A stretch of 64,000 nucleotides of DNA from Portunus trituberculatus (taxonomy: Eukaryota > Arthropoda > Malacostraca > Decapoda > Portunidae). Within the stretch, counting starts at the first letter, position 1, and every line of letters begins with the position of its first letter. The notes beneath the pieces were generated by a model. The model saw nothing but the letters and a program-made list of their open reading frames with translations. It was not told the origin of the DNA and did no database searches. The stretch is taken from contig NC_059289.1 of NCBI RefSeq assembly GCF_017591435.1, positions 8,863,847 to 8,927,846 of the forward strand, read 5' to 3'. Shown in pieces: positions 47,063-61,254 of this stretch. Made by a program: the position numbers and the translations under genes.

Positions 47063-49015
47063 TGCTGGGTTGTAGGAACCCAGCAGTGCTTTCTCAGTAA
47101 ATAATTGCTGAACCAGGAAATTTTTGTGGTCAAGATGATATAAACTCAAACTACAAGCTGATGGAGTGAGTGTACCTTCCTTCCACCCAGCCTCCCACCA
47201 CTTGTGATCCTTGGTGGATTAACTTTTTTTTTTTTTTTTTTTTTTTTTTATTTATTTATTTATTTATTTTTTTTTTTTTGCAAGAGGGAGACCTGCCAAA
47301 GGCAACAAAGCATTTAAAAAAAAAAGGCCCACCAAAAACTACAGGTTCCCTAATAGGAACTAGCCTTAATGGAATTAGCCAAAAAATGGACAAATGTCTT
47401 GAAACCTCCCTTTTAAAAGAAGTCAAGTCATAGGAAGATGGAAATATAAAAGCAGGCAGGGAGTTCCAGAGTTTACCAGTGAAAGGTATGAATGATTGGC
47501 AGTACTGGTTAACTCTTGCATTAGATGGTTGGACAGAATAGGGATGAGAGGAAGAAGAAAGCCTTGTACAGTGAGGCTGCAGGAGGAGGGGAGGCATGCA
47601 GCTAGCAAGATCAGTAGAGCAGTTAGTATAAAAATAGTGATAAAAGATAGAAAGAGATGCAACATTCTGATGGTGAGAAAGAGGCTGAAGACAGTCAGAG
47701 AAGGGGAGTTGATGAGACAAAAAGCTTTTGATTCCAGCCAATCTAATAAAACTGTGGGAGTAGAACACCCCTCAAACATGCAAAGAGTACTGCATGCAAG
47801 AACAGATAAAGCCCTTGTACAGAGTTAGCTGTTGGAGAGGCGAGAAAAACTAGTGGAGACGTCTCAGAACGCCTAACTTCATAGAAGCTATTTTAACGAG
47901 AGATGAGATGTGAAGTTTCCAGTTAAAATTATGAGTAAAGGACAAATGAGGATATTCAGTGTGGAAGAGGGGGACAGTTGAGTGTCATTGAAGAAGAGGG
48001 GATAGTTGTCTGAAAGGTTTTGTCGAGTTGATAGATGAAGGAATTTAGTTTTTGAGGCATTGAACACTACTAAGTTTTCTCTGCCCCTATCAGAAATTTT
48101 AGAAAGACCAGAATTCGAGTGTTCTGTGGCATTCCTGCGTGATCTGTTAACTTCCTTAAGGATTGGTTGTGGGTGTAGAAAGATGTAGGGTGGTATCATC
48201 AGTGTAGGAGTGGATAGGACAAGAAGTTTGGTTAAGAAAGTCATTAATGAATAATAGAAAGAGAGTGGGTGATAAGACAGAACCCTGAGGAACACAATTA
48301 TTAATAGATTTAGGAGAAGAACAGTGGCTTTCTACCACAGCTGCAATAGAACGGTCAGAGAGGAAACTTGATATAAAGTTGCAGAGAGAAGGATAGAAAC
48401 TGTAGGAGGGCAGTTTTGAAATCAAAGCTTTGTGCCAGACTTTATCAAAAGCTTTTAGTATATCTAATGTGGCAGCAAAAGTTTCACTGAAATCTCTAAA
48501 AGAGGATGACCAGAAGATCAGTAGAGCAACCTTGAGGGAAGCCATTCTGGCGATCAGATAGAAGATTGTGAAGTGACAGATGTTTAAGAAACTTCCTATT
48601 GAAGATGAATGAAAAAACTTTAGATAAGCAAGAAATTAATGCTATAGGACAGTACTTTGAGGATTAGAATGGTTACCCTTTTTAGGAACAGGCTGAATGT
48701 AGGCAAATTTCCAGCAAGAAGGAAAGGTAGAAGTCGATAGACAAAGTTGAAAGTGTTTAGTCAGGCAAGGTGCAAGCATGGAAGCACAGTTTTTTAAAAA
48801 TAAAAGGAGAGACCTCATCAAGTCCATAAGCCTTCTGAGGGTTTAAGCCAGAAAGGGAAACATCATTCCGAAGAATTTTGATTGAAGACATGAAATAGTC
48901 AGAGGGAGGGACAAGCCCAGTATCATTCAAGGTGGAGTTTTTAGCAAAGGTTTGAGAGAAGAGTTCAGCTTTAGAGACAGATGAGATGGCAGTTGTGCCA
49001 TCAGGATGGAATTAA

Positions 49016-49440
49016 CCCCTTCGCGCCGGATGTTAAAAAAGCCCGCCTGTATGATATCTGGGTAGTGCCGTCTTGCCGCCCTTGGAAACTCGTGCAAGCT
49101 TGTCATACTTGTCATCTTTGTGTATTATGCTGCTATTTTTTAGTTACTATATCGCCTTCGAAGAGGAAAGTGGACGCTTCTCTCTTCAGAGAGAGAGAGA
49201 GAGAGAGAGAGACATTTGCTAATATTTTAGACACAAGGGACGCATGTAGCTTATCTTCGAGAGGAAGAGGGAAGGGAGGAAGGAGAGGAAACGAAGGGAG
49301 GAGAGAGATTAGAAAATTTGTTGTTTTTGTATTTGTGTGTGTGTGTGTGTGTGTGTGTTTGTGTGTTTTCACGAATGTTACAAGGCGGGACGCATGTAAC
49401 TTATCTTTTGAGAGGGAGAGGGGGGAGGGAGGGAGATGGG

Positions 49441-49471
<31 letters not shown>

Positions 49472-49735
49472 GAACAGTCTATGCCATTGGGTAATTTTAG
49501 ACACAAGGCGGGATGCGTGTAGCTTATCTTTAGTGATTGGTGGAAACAAGGATGGTGGGAGGAGCACTAGGATTTCAAGGACAGCATACGGCGTGTGTAG
49601 TTGATATCCAACACACTATACGGGACAACTGAACTGAAGAAACCTCAGAAAAGAAATATGACGCCTACGTAGGCGTCACCGTATATGCTACTGGGGCTTC
49701 ATGACGCCTACATAGGCGTCACCGTATTGAAGGGG
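49016..49735. mobile_element. 720 bp piggyBac-like MITE inside the LINE
   Basis: TTAA at 49012-49015 and 49736-49739 flank CCCCTTCGCGCC...GTATTGAAGGGG. Removing the element and one TTAA rejoins LINE sequence on both sides (…SSSFPP / FHPDGTTAIS). Inside are three spaced copies of CGCATGTAGCTTATCTT-like sequence (49238, 49390, 49517), (GA)n and (GT)n tracts, and two copies of a 20-bp palindrome. No transposase. Confidence 0.82.
49659..49721. repeat. paired 20-bp palindromes near MITE end
   Basis: TGACGCCTACGTAGGCGTCA at 49659-49678 is a perfect palindrome. A second copy with one change (ACAT for ACGT) is at 49702-49721. Both are followed by CCGTAT. Confidence 0.85.
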
Positions 49736-50869
49736 TTAAGGAGGGAAAGATGAAGAAGTAAAGTTATTGGAGATGTTTTTGGCCAGATGCCAGAAGTCAC
49801 GAAGGGAGTTAGAGTTTGAAAGATTTTGACATTTTCTTTTTATGGAGAAGTGTTTCGCAAGTTTAAGAACAGACTTGGCATGATTCCAGGCAGAAATATA
49901 AAGTGCATGAGATTCAGGAGATGGAAGGCTCAAGTACTTTTTGTGGGTAACATCTCTATCATGTATAGTAGGAGAACAGGCTGTGTTAAATAAAAGTTTA
50001 GAGAGTTTAGGTCGAGAAAAAGAATAAGGAATGTATGCCTCTATGCCAGACACTATTACCTCCGTTATGCATTCAGCACTCAGAGATCGATCTCTGACTC
50101 GGAAACAATAATCATTCCAGGGAAAATCAGCTATATCTCTTCAGTTCCTGCCATCTGGCAGAGGCAAACCGTCAGAGGTACCTCCGCTTTGGGGGGATCC
50201 TGAGGAAGGATTGGAGAAATAGGACAAGAGATTGTGATCGGAGGAACCCAACATAGAAGATGGGGTGACAGCATAAGCTGAAGGATTAGAGGTGAGGAAA
50301 AGATCAAGAATGCTGGGCGTGTCTCCAAGATGGTCAGGAATACGGGCAAGGTGTTGCACCAGTTGCTCTAAGTCATGGAGGATGGCAAAGTTGAAGGCTA
50401 GTTCATCAGGATGGTCAGTGATGGGAAAGGAAAGCCAAAGCTGGTGGTGAACATTGAAATCTCCAAGGATGGAGATCTCCATAAAAGGATAGAGGGACAG
50501 AATGTGCTCCACTTTGGAAGTTAAATAGTCAAAGAATTTCTTATAGTCAGAGGAGTTAGGGGAGAGATAGACAGCATAGATAAATTTAGTTAGAAAATTA
50601 CTATTTAGTTTAAGCCAGATGGTGGAAAACTCAGAGTCAAGAGCGTAGGTACGAGAGCAAGTTAAGTCGTTACACACATAGACGCAACATCCAGCTTTGG
50701 AACGAATATGAGGAGAGAGAAAGTAGGAGGGAACAGAGAAGGGGCTACTGTCAGTTGCTTCAGATAGCTGAGGTAAAAGCTTCCCTGTGAAGGGCAACGC
50801 ACTTACAGGAACACAAGCAATTAAAACATTTCACACCTTTTGGCTGTGCACCTTCCCTTGCTGCAACTG

Positions 50870-51374
<505 letters not shown>

Positions 51375-51400
51375 GTGTGTGTGTGTGTGTGTGTGTGTGT
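51375..51400. repeat. (GT)n, 3' tail of minus-strand LINE
   Basis: 26 bp (GT)n directly joined to TTACCTAGTTGTATTTTACA, the complement of the LINE terminus. Confidence 0.9.
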
Positions 51401-53269
51401 TTACCTAGTTGTATTTTACAGGGTTCAAGCAGGGCTCATAGTGTCCTGTCTCTGTCTCCATTTATCTAATTTTTCCTTAAAGTTATGTACATTATGTGCT
51501 GTAACAACTTTATTATCCAATGCATTCCACTTTTCCACCATTCTGTGTGGAAAACTGTATTTTCCAGTATCCTTCACACACTGCCTCATCCTGATCTTCT
51601 ATTCATGTCCTCTTGTCTTTCCATCTTCTTCTGTCAACAGCACCAGGTCTTCTTTGTCTATCTTTTCAATGCCATTGACTATCTTGTACATTGTTATTAG
51701 GTCCCCACATTCTCTTCTATCTTGTAAGGTTGGCAGTCCCATTTTCTTCAGTCATTCTTCATATGTTAGGTCCTTTAATTCCGGCACCATTGTTGTAGTA
51801 ATCTTCTGTAACCTTTCCAATTTTCTTATATCCTTTTTTAGAGCTCAGAGCCCACACCACTGCTGCATATTCCAGCCTTGGACGTATCATGCTTGTGATG
51901 ATTTTTTTCATCATATCTTTATCCATGTATTGAAATGCCACGCTTATATTTGTCAACATTTTATATGATCATCAAAATATCTTGCTTATGTGTTTTTCGG
52001 GGCTCAGATTTTCCTGTATGATAACTCACAGATCTTTTTCCTCTTTAGTTTCATTATTTGTTCCTCTCCTATCAAATAGTTCCATGAGAGACTTTATCAA
52101 AAGCCTTTTTAATATCCAGGTATACTGTATCCACCCATCCATCTCTGTTTTCTAGTCCTGCAATAACTCGAGTAGAAGCGTAATAAGTTTGATACACATG
52201 ACCTCCTTGTCCTGAACTGAAATTGTTTGTTCGATATGACTTGCTCCTCTTCTAGAAATTTAACCCATTTTTCTTTGATAATTATTTCACACAACTTCCC
52301 CCAAGACACTTGTAAGTGACACTGGTCTGTAGTTTAGTAGTTCAGTTGCCTTTCCTCCTTTAGATATCGGAATTACGTTGGCTCTCTTCCATTCTAGTGG
52401 AACTTTCCCTTCATTTATTGAAATGTAATTATTTCCCAAATTGGATCCAGTAGTTTCTCTTTACGTGCTTTTAACACCAGCCTGATATATCATTTGGCCT
52501 CATTGCTTTTCTGGCATCCAACTTATCCAAAAATCTTCCAATATCCTCTTTGTGCACTGCAATCTCCTGTAATCCTTGGCAGTGCAATGACTTATTAGGT
52601 TCTGTGAAATCTTCTGCAGTGAACACCATTTTTAAGCTCTCATTCATTATTTCACACATTTCCTTCTCTGTTTGGTATGTCATCCCTTCTTTAATTATTT
52701 TTTCAATCGTTTCCTTGTTGTTTGTTTTGCCATTTATAAACTTGTAGAAAAGTTTGGGTTCGTTTTTGCTTTTATTCATCACATCTTTCTCAAAGTTTCT
52801 TTCTTCCTCTCTCTTTACTCTAATATATTCATTTCTAGTATCCTTGTACTGCCATCTGTTATAGTAATTTCTCTGTTTTATGAGTTTCTTCTACACTTTA
52901 TCTTTTGCCTTTTTAGCTTGTATGCATCTAGCATTGTACCAGGCATGTATTTTTTTCTTAACTCTATAAACAGGTACAAATTTTTTTACTCCTTCATTAT
53001 ATTTCTGTAAGAATATGTCATATTTCCCTTTTACTGTCTTTCTGTACATAATATTTCTCCACTCATATCAGCAAAATAGATACTTAATTTTTCAAAATCT
53101 GCTCTTGCATAATTTAATCTCTCCTTTGTAGTCATCTCTGTAACTTCTCCCATCTTCCTCCTTAATTTGTATCTCTAATGTCACATGATCACTTTTCCCC
53201 ATTGGACTAAGGTATTGTATGATTGGAGGGGGCTTTGGTTTCTTTGTGAATACTAGGTCAAACAACGAT

Positions 53270-53363
<94 letters not shown>

Positions 53364-54562
53364 ACTCCTCCACCCACTGGTCCATTGCATTAACCATAGT
53401 CAACTGTAACACTTCCTTGCTCCACTACCTAGCATTATCCATTACTTCCATCTCTCAAGTTTACTTTTTTGCAGTTAGTCTCCAACTAAAAGTATTCTTC
53501 TATCTCTTCTTTATCATGTTATCTAGGCACTTTATCACCTCTCTTTGCATATCTTTATGTTCTTCAGTTCCCCATATATTAGTCTTAGGTGGCACATATG
53601 TATCTATAATTTTTTTCTTCGTAAATTCCTCTGTTTTGATTATTACTCCCATTACTTCCACTTTGTCCTCTCCATATTTCACATCCTCCACACATATATA
53701 TTAGCACTCCTCCTACCCCTTTATCCTTCCTGTCTCTGCTATTATATCCCTCCTCTTTAAAGTTAACATGGATCTGCTCTCTTAGTTTTGTTTCAACAAT
53801 GCACATTACATCTGGCTTTTTCTCTTTCAAATGATTCCTAACCTCCAACATGCTTGATGACAACCCATCTATATTAGTATAAGTCACACTTAATTTCTTG
53901 CCTCTTCCACAACCTCCTTTTTCTTCCATAGGTACCACTTCTTTAGTCTCATATCCAGAACCCTCCTGTAATAATTCTTCTTCTCTATGTTCGTCCTTTT
54001 CTCATTTTTTTTCTTAGCTTCACTTCTTAGCACTTTCTCCTTTTCCCTCTCCTCTAGGTTCATATCTCTTTTTATCCATATATCCTTGTGTTCAGTATCA
54101 TCGGCCAGCTTCCCTTTCCTAATCATAATTTCCTCTACTGCCACTTGGGATCTCATTCTCACTTTCATTGGTCTCCTACCCCCTCCACTGTAGCTTCCTA
54201 GCCTCATCACTTCCTCTACCTCCTGGTGTAGTTCTTTAACTTGTTTGATAACAGTTTTGGCGAATTCTCTCTCGTGAATTTATTTGGATTTTTCTTTTCC
54301 TTCATCCCAAAAATCGTGTAGCTTTTTATCTTATCCACCAGGTCTTCTTTTTCTTTAATTATTTGAATTACAGCGACTTTCATGGTTTTCTGAATTTGTC
54401 TCTTTACAACCTCCGAAAATTGAACTTTTTTCCTCTTCCTGTTCGTGTTTCCATTCATGTCGTAGTTCCTTCAGCTTTTGTGTCTGTGAATGAGTGGGAG
54501 GGGGGCACTACGAAAGGAAGTACTCATCCTGGTAAGGGACTGGAGGGGTCATAAATTCATAA
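51401..54562 (-). mobile_element. CR1-like LINE, subfamily D, ORF1 to 3' end, degraded
   Basis: Minus strand. An ORF1 remnant (54458-53890: KEKEDLVDKIKSYTIFGMKE, RPMKVRMRSQVAVEEIM, KDIWIKRDMNLEEREKEKV), then endonuclease (YTNIDGLSSSMLEVRNHL at about 53870, DTYVPPKTNIWG at about 53600, GKSDHVTLEIQIKEE at about 53180), RT scraps (CEIIIKEKWVKFLEEEQVIS at about 52290) and C-terminus (SMIRPRLEYAAVVWALSSKK at about 51880). A (TA)n array at 53274-53360 sits in the endonuclease region before SLFDLVFTK. Part of the RT is missing between about 52100 and 52010. Stops and frameshifts throughout. Confidence 0.85.
53274..53360. repeat. (TA)n inside LINE endonuclease
   Basis: Pure (TA)n of about 87 bp. It occupies the place where other copies encode NTRFRGNDEPARL. 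Confidence 0.9.
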
Positions 54563-56276
<1,714 letters not shown>

Positions 56277-56438
56277 ACATAATACCCGCTTAACGAACAG
56301 GATAAGGTGTCAAAGCTGTTTGTAGAGCGAAAATTCGTTAAGCAGACGTAATTTTCCCATAGGAAATAATAGAAATAGGGGGGATGCGTTCTGGGCTGGT
56401 CCCCAACATACCACATGGGTAAAAAAAAAAAAAAATAA

Positions 56439-56497
<59 letters not shown>

Positions 56498-57639
56498 GTA
56501 CACATACATACATACACACACACATTTGTCAGCATATTGGGCCACCGGTGTACCACTACTTTTATGATGTCATATGAATCATTGGAAGTTAGAGGAGCTA
56601 CGTACAAATTCTCTCAAATTCTCGCATTTATGTTCACAAAACAACATTTATATTAACTTTTTACAAACCCTGCCCCAAGAAATGTTTGTTTTGTTGCATA
56701 AAGTGAAATCTTACATGGAATACCAAAAAATAAAGCAGAGATGAGATGAGCCACAGACGAAACGGGAGACTCGCCGCGACTCGGCCGCTTCTTCTTCTTG
56801 TGACCCTTTTAGCCTGTGTGTTGTCTTTCCCCATGATATTTGTTTTTACTCCTCTATTGCCTGCTATAATGGATATCATATCTTAGTATTCATATACGCT
56901 CATGCCATGAGGATAACCTCAACTCCGTGGCACTGAGTGATAGTGAATTATTAATGAATTAGTAATTCACTATCACTCAGTGCCACGGAGTCAAGGTTAT
57001 CCGCGTGGCATGACCATATATAAATATTAAGATATGATATCTATTATATCAGGCAATAGAGGAGTGAAAACATAAACATCATGATGAAAGTAACACCAAG
57101 CAAAAGGGTCACAAGAAGAAGAAGCTGCCGAGTGGCCGCGAGTCTCCCGCTTCGTTTGTGGCTTATCTCATCTCTTATTTTTCTTTTTTTTTTTTTCTTT
57201 GGTATTCCATGTAAGATTTCACTTTATGCATTACAAAACAATCCTTTCTTAGGGGCAAGGTTTGTAAAAAGTTAATAGAAATGTTGTTTTGTGAACATAA
57301 ATGCATATATAAAACAGTAACACCACTTGGAGAGGTGGTGTTCCCAGCAACCTCAGAGCAACCTTGTCACCGTCCCTCCAAGCGTTCATGGATGCCATTT
57401 CGCTGCAAGTGGCTGCTCTGACGTTATTAAAGAATCTTGGATCCAGCTCCAGGAGCGCTAGAGACAGAGGCCAATCACAGCGAAGCAACCGCGTTTGGTC
57501 CCTCACCCGGCAAATTCAAACCCAAAAAATTCGCTAAAACGGATATGGTTGTACGTTACGCGGACTTTTTGTCTAACTTTATATAGTACGTTAAACCGAA
57601 AATTCGTTAAACGAACGTTTGTTAAGCGGAGTATTACTG

Positions 57640-57641
<2 letters not shown>
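56277..57641. mobile_element. Tigger-like TIR element T2 with internal palindrome
   Basis: Left end AATACCCGCTTAACGAAC, right end GTTTGTTAAGCGGAGTATT followed by ACTGTA. These are inverted repeats of the same style as T3/T4 (…CGTTTAACGAA). The element is bounded by (TA)n on the right and CATA/(TA)n on the left. It carries an internal (TA)n (about 56441-56496) and a 680-bp palindrome. No transposase domain is recognisable. Confidence 0.7.
56624..57305. repeat. ~680 bp imperfect palindrome (fold-back)
   Basis: The left arm (GCATTTATGTTCACAAAACA…) and right arm (…TGTTTTGTGAACATAAATGC) are inverted copies centred near 56957 (TGAGTGATAGTGAATTA / TAATTCACTATCACTCA). Arms are about 330 bp with small indels and substitutions. 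Both arms contain CGGCCGCTTCTTCTTCTTGT-like sequence or its complement. Confidence 0.85.

Positions 57642-57712
<71 letters not shown>
57642..57712. repeat. (TA)n between T2 and T3
   Basis: About 71 bp of pure (TA)n linking two Tigger-like elements. Confidence 0.95.
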
Positions 57713-57718
<6 letters not shown>

Positions 57719-58855
57719 CAACCCCCGTTTAACGAAGATTCACACAACGAAATTTCGCTACAATGAAGGTTTTATTTTACTACCTTCTGCTCGTTTAACG
57801 AACACCAAACTCGCTTTAACGAAGTTTTATCCAGGTAGTTTTTTCCAAGTTTGAAAGCCCCTCCGTATCACGCAAGCCGACAGGCTTTTGAATACACCAG
57901 CGCTTCTCGTGGACAAAACGCGCACCACTCACTCCCCCTGTTCAAAACAATAACAGCGTCAGCAGCAGCTCATCTTCCCTCAATCAACTTACACCAAAGC
58001 GCCTGTGGTAGTTGTCGTAAAACAGGTGGGTAGCATGGAGACACCTGAGTCCATTATGAAAGTGTATTTACGGTAGCACAATACACAACAAGTGTAAACC
58101 GAGCGAAACGAGGGGTAGGAGGCGTACGTGTCGCCTGAGGCGGCGGCGAGCGAGGACTGAGGGGAAGGACGTGACGTCAGACAGAAAGGGAGTATGGGAA
58201 AAACAAAGGACATGCTAACATACGCCCTGCAATGTCACCTAGCGTTGCTAAGAAGACCAGGAAGTCTGTTACTCTCGAAGTGAAGCTGGATATTATTCAC
58301 AGACACGAGAGAAGCGAAAAAACTAATAGCATTACTCACCATCATCTTGACTCCATCTACTGTCTCTACTATTTTCAAGTCAGCAGATTTTATCAAGAAG
58401 GCTGGTGAGACCGTATCTTCCTTGCAAGCTAAAAGAACCACCTGAACTCGTGACTCTACAATAGATAAAACGGAAAGCCTTGTGGAAATGTGGTACATAA
58501 GTTTTGTATGCGATACAATGATGCGCCCTTTGTTTACATTGCACAGGTTGCCTGTTAGTGTCTTTCCCGTTTCACTCCCTCCCTTCATAAATTTAAGATC
58601 AACAACATTATAAAGTTACATACATACATACATTAGTGTACATTATAATGACTTAAACTGCCTAAATGTTTAACTTCATAATTTTTACTTTCATTAAACC
58701 GTTCACTGTACTATGATGCACTATTGCATTGTTTACTCTCAATGGAAGTTCAAGTCAGGGGTTAAACTTATTATAATCGGTTCGCTTACCGAAGTTTCGC
58801 TTAACGAAGGTTTTTTTTAAAGAACGTAACCCCTTCGTTAAGCGGGGGTTGCCTG

Positions 58856-58857
<2 letters not shown>
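57713..58857 (+). mobile_element. Tigger/pogo element T3 (N-terminal transposase remnant)
   Basis: Termini TACAGACAACCCCCGTTTAA and TTAAGCGGGGGTTGCCTGTA are inverted repeats. From ATG 58232 the + strand reads SVAKKTRKSVTLEVKLDIIH and RHERSEKTNSI, the start of the CENP-B/Tigger helix-turn-helix domain. After a frameshift come TPSTVSTIFKSADF and related residues. The catalytic domain is absent. Non-autonomous. Confidence 0.82.

Positions 58858-58930
<73 letters not shown>
58858..58930. repeat. (TA)n between T3 and T4
   Basis: About 73 bp of pure (TA)n separating two oppositely oriented copies of one family. Confidence 0.95.
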
Positions 58931-58934
<4 letters not shown>

Positions 58935-59845
58935 GCAACCCCTGCTTAACGAAGGGGTTACGTTCTTAAAAAAGTCCTTCGTTAAGCGAAACTTTGTCAG
59001 GGGAACCGATTATAACAAGTTTAACCCCTGAGTTCAACTTCCATTGAGAGTAAACAAAGTGAGAGTGCATCATAGTACAGTGAAAGGTTTAATGAAAGTA
59101 AAAATTATGAAGTTAAACATTTAGGCAGTTTAATTTAAGTCATTATAATGTACACTAATGTATGTATGTATGTAACTTTATAATGTTGATGATATTAAAT
59201 TTATGAAGGGAGGGAGAGTGAAACGGGAAAGACACTAACCGGCAACCTGTGGAATGTAAACAAAGGGTGCATCATTGTATCACATTCAAAACTTATGTAC
59301 CACATTTCCACAAGGCTTTCCATTTTATCCATTGGAGAGTCACGAGGTGAGCTTTTAGCTTGCAAGGAAGATACGGTCTCACCAGCTTTCTTCAGAGAGT
59401 CTGCTGACTTAAAAATAGTAGAGACAGTAGATGGAGTCAAGATGGTGGCGAGCAATGCTATTAGTTTTCTCGCCTCTCTCGTGTCTGTGAATAATATCCA
59501 GCTTCTCTTCAAGATTAAGAGACTTCCTGGTCTTCTTAGCAACGCTAGGTGACATTGCAGGGCATTTTGGTGGTAAGTTGAGCGAGGGAAGACAAGCTGC
59601 TGCTGACACTGTTATTGTTTTGAACAGGGGGAGTGAGTGGTGCGCGTTTTGTCCACGAGAGGCGCTGGTGTATTCAAAAGCCTTTCGGCTTGCGTGATAC
59701 AGCGGGGCTTTCAAACTTGGAATAAACTACCTGGATTCCTTCGTTATAGTGTGTTTGGTGTTCGTTAAACGAGCAGATGGTAATAAAATTAAATCTTCGT
59801 TGTAGCGAAATTTCGTAGTGTGAACCCTCGTTAAACGGAGGTTGC

Positions 59846-59850
<5 letters not shown>
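58931..59850 (-). mobile_element. Tigger/pogo element T4, inverted relative of T3
   Basis: Left end GGGCAACCCCTGCTTAACGA, right end CGTTAAACGGAGGTTGCCTG followed by TA. On the minus strand ATG near 59567 starts SPSVAKKTRKSLNLEEKLDI and IHRHERGEKTNSIARHH, then after a frameshift TPSTVSTIFKSADSLKKAGE. It has the same organisation as T3 but is about 220 bp shorter. Catalytic domain absent. Confidence 0.83.

Positions 59851-59914
<64 letters not shown>
59851..59914. repeat. (TA)n right of T4
   Basis: About 64 bp of (TA)n, followed by TTCATTATTATTATTA. Confidence 0.94.
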
Positions 59915-59918
<4 letters not shown>

Positions 59919-60127
59919 TTATTATTATTAAAGACGAGCATACTAAGCGAAACATAAACACAGTTTTATTTTGGTAGAGTAGGTAGGGTCCACACCATCA
60001 GTTTTAATGGAAACCCAACAGTGCCTGCCAGACTCTGCCATAAGGGATAGACTTGTGCCTTTAGTGATTCTGAATACATTGTAAAGCATAGAATGAAATT
60101 AATGTAATTCTAAACAAAAACGTCTCA

Positions 60128-61147
<1,020 letters not shown>

Positions 61148-61219
61148 AATTTTTTTTATTTATTTTATTTATTTATTTATTTTTATTTATTTATTTATTT
61201 ATATATATATATATTTTTT

Positions 61220-61252
<33 letters not shown>
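61148..61252. repeat. (TTTA)n, (TA)n, T-run and (GT)n
   Basis: TTTA-rich to about 61200, (TA) to about 61213, T-run to 61224, then (GT)n 61225-61252, which is the tail of the next minus-strand LINE. Confidence 0.9.

Positions 61253-61254
<2 letters not shown>

Larger units (their letters stand above)
47223..50810 (-). mobile_element. Jockey-like LINE, 5'-truncated, split by a MITE
   Basis: Minus strand. The 5' part (50797-50141) encodes an endonuclease fragment (SKAGCCVYVCNDLTC, ISILGDFNVHHQLWL, SILDLFLTSNPSAYAVTP, LGSSDHNLL). The RT region includes WKFAYIQPVPKKG (about 48690), LDILKAFDKVWHKALI (about 48450), NCVPQGSVLSPTLFLLFIND (about 48290) and YTDDTTLHLS in place of the usual YADD. The C-terminus reads SFIPFTGKLWNSLPAFIFP (about 47470). 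A T-rich tract at 47223-47280 is the poly(A)/(TTTA)-type tail. Frameshifts and stops make it inactive. A 720-bp piggyBac-like element interrupts it at 49016-49735. No (AC)n tail: a different lineage from the stacked LINEs. Confidence 0.85.

Noticed and set aside
57081..57275. 64-codon frame with KRVTRRRSCRVAASLP
   Set aside because: It lies in one arm of the 680-bp palindrome and its mirror in the other arm. No domain is recognised, so it is treated as repeat sequence.
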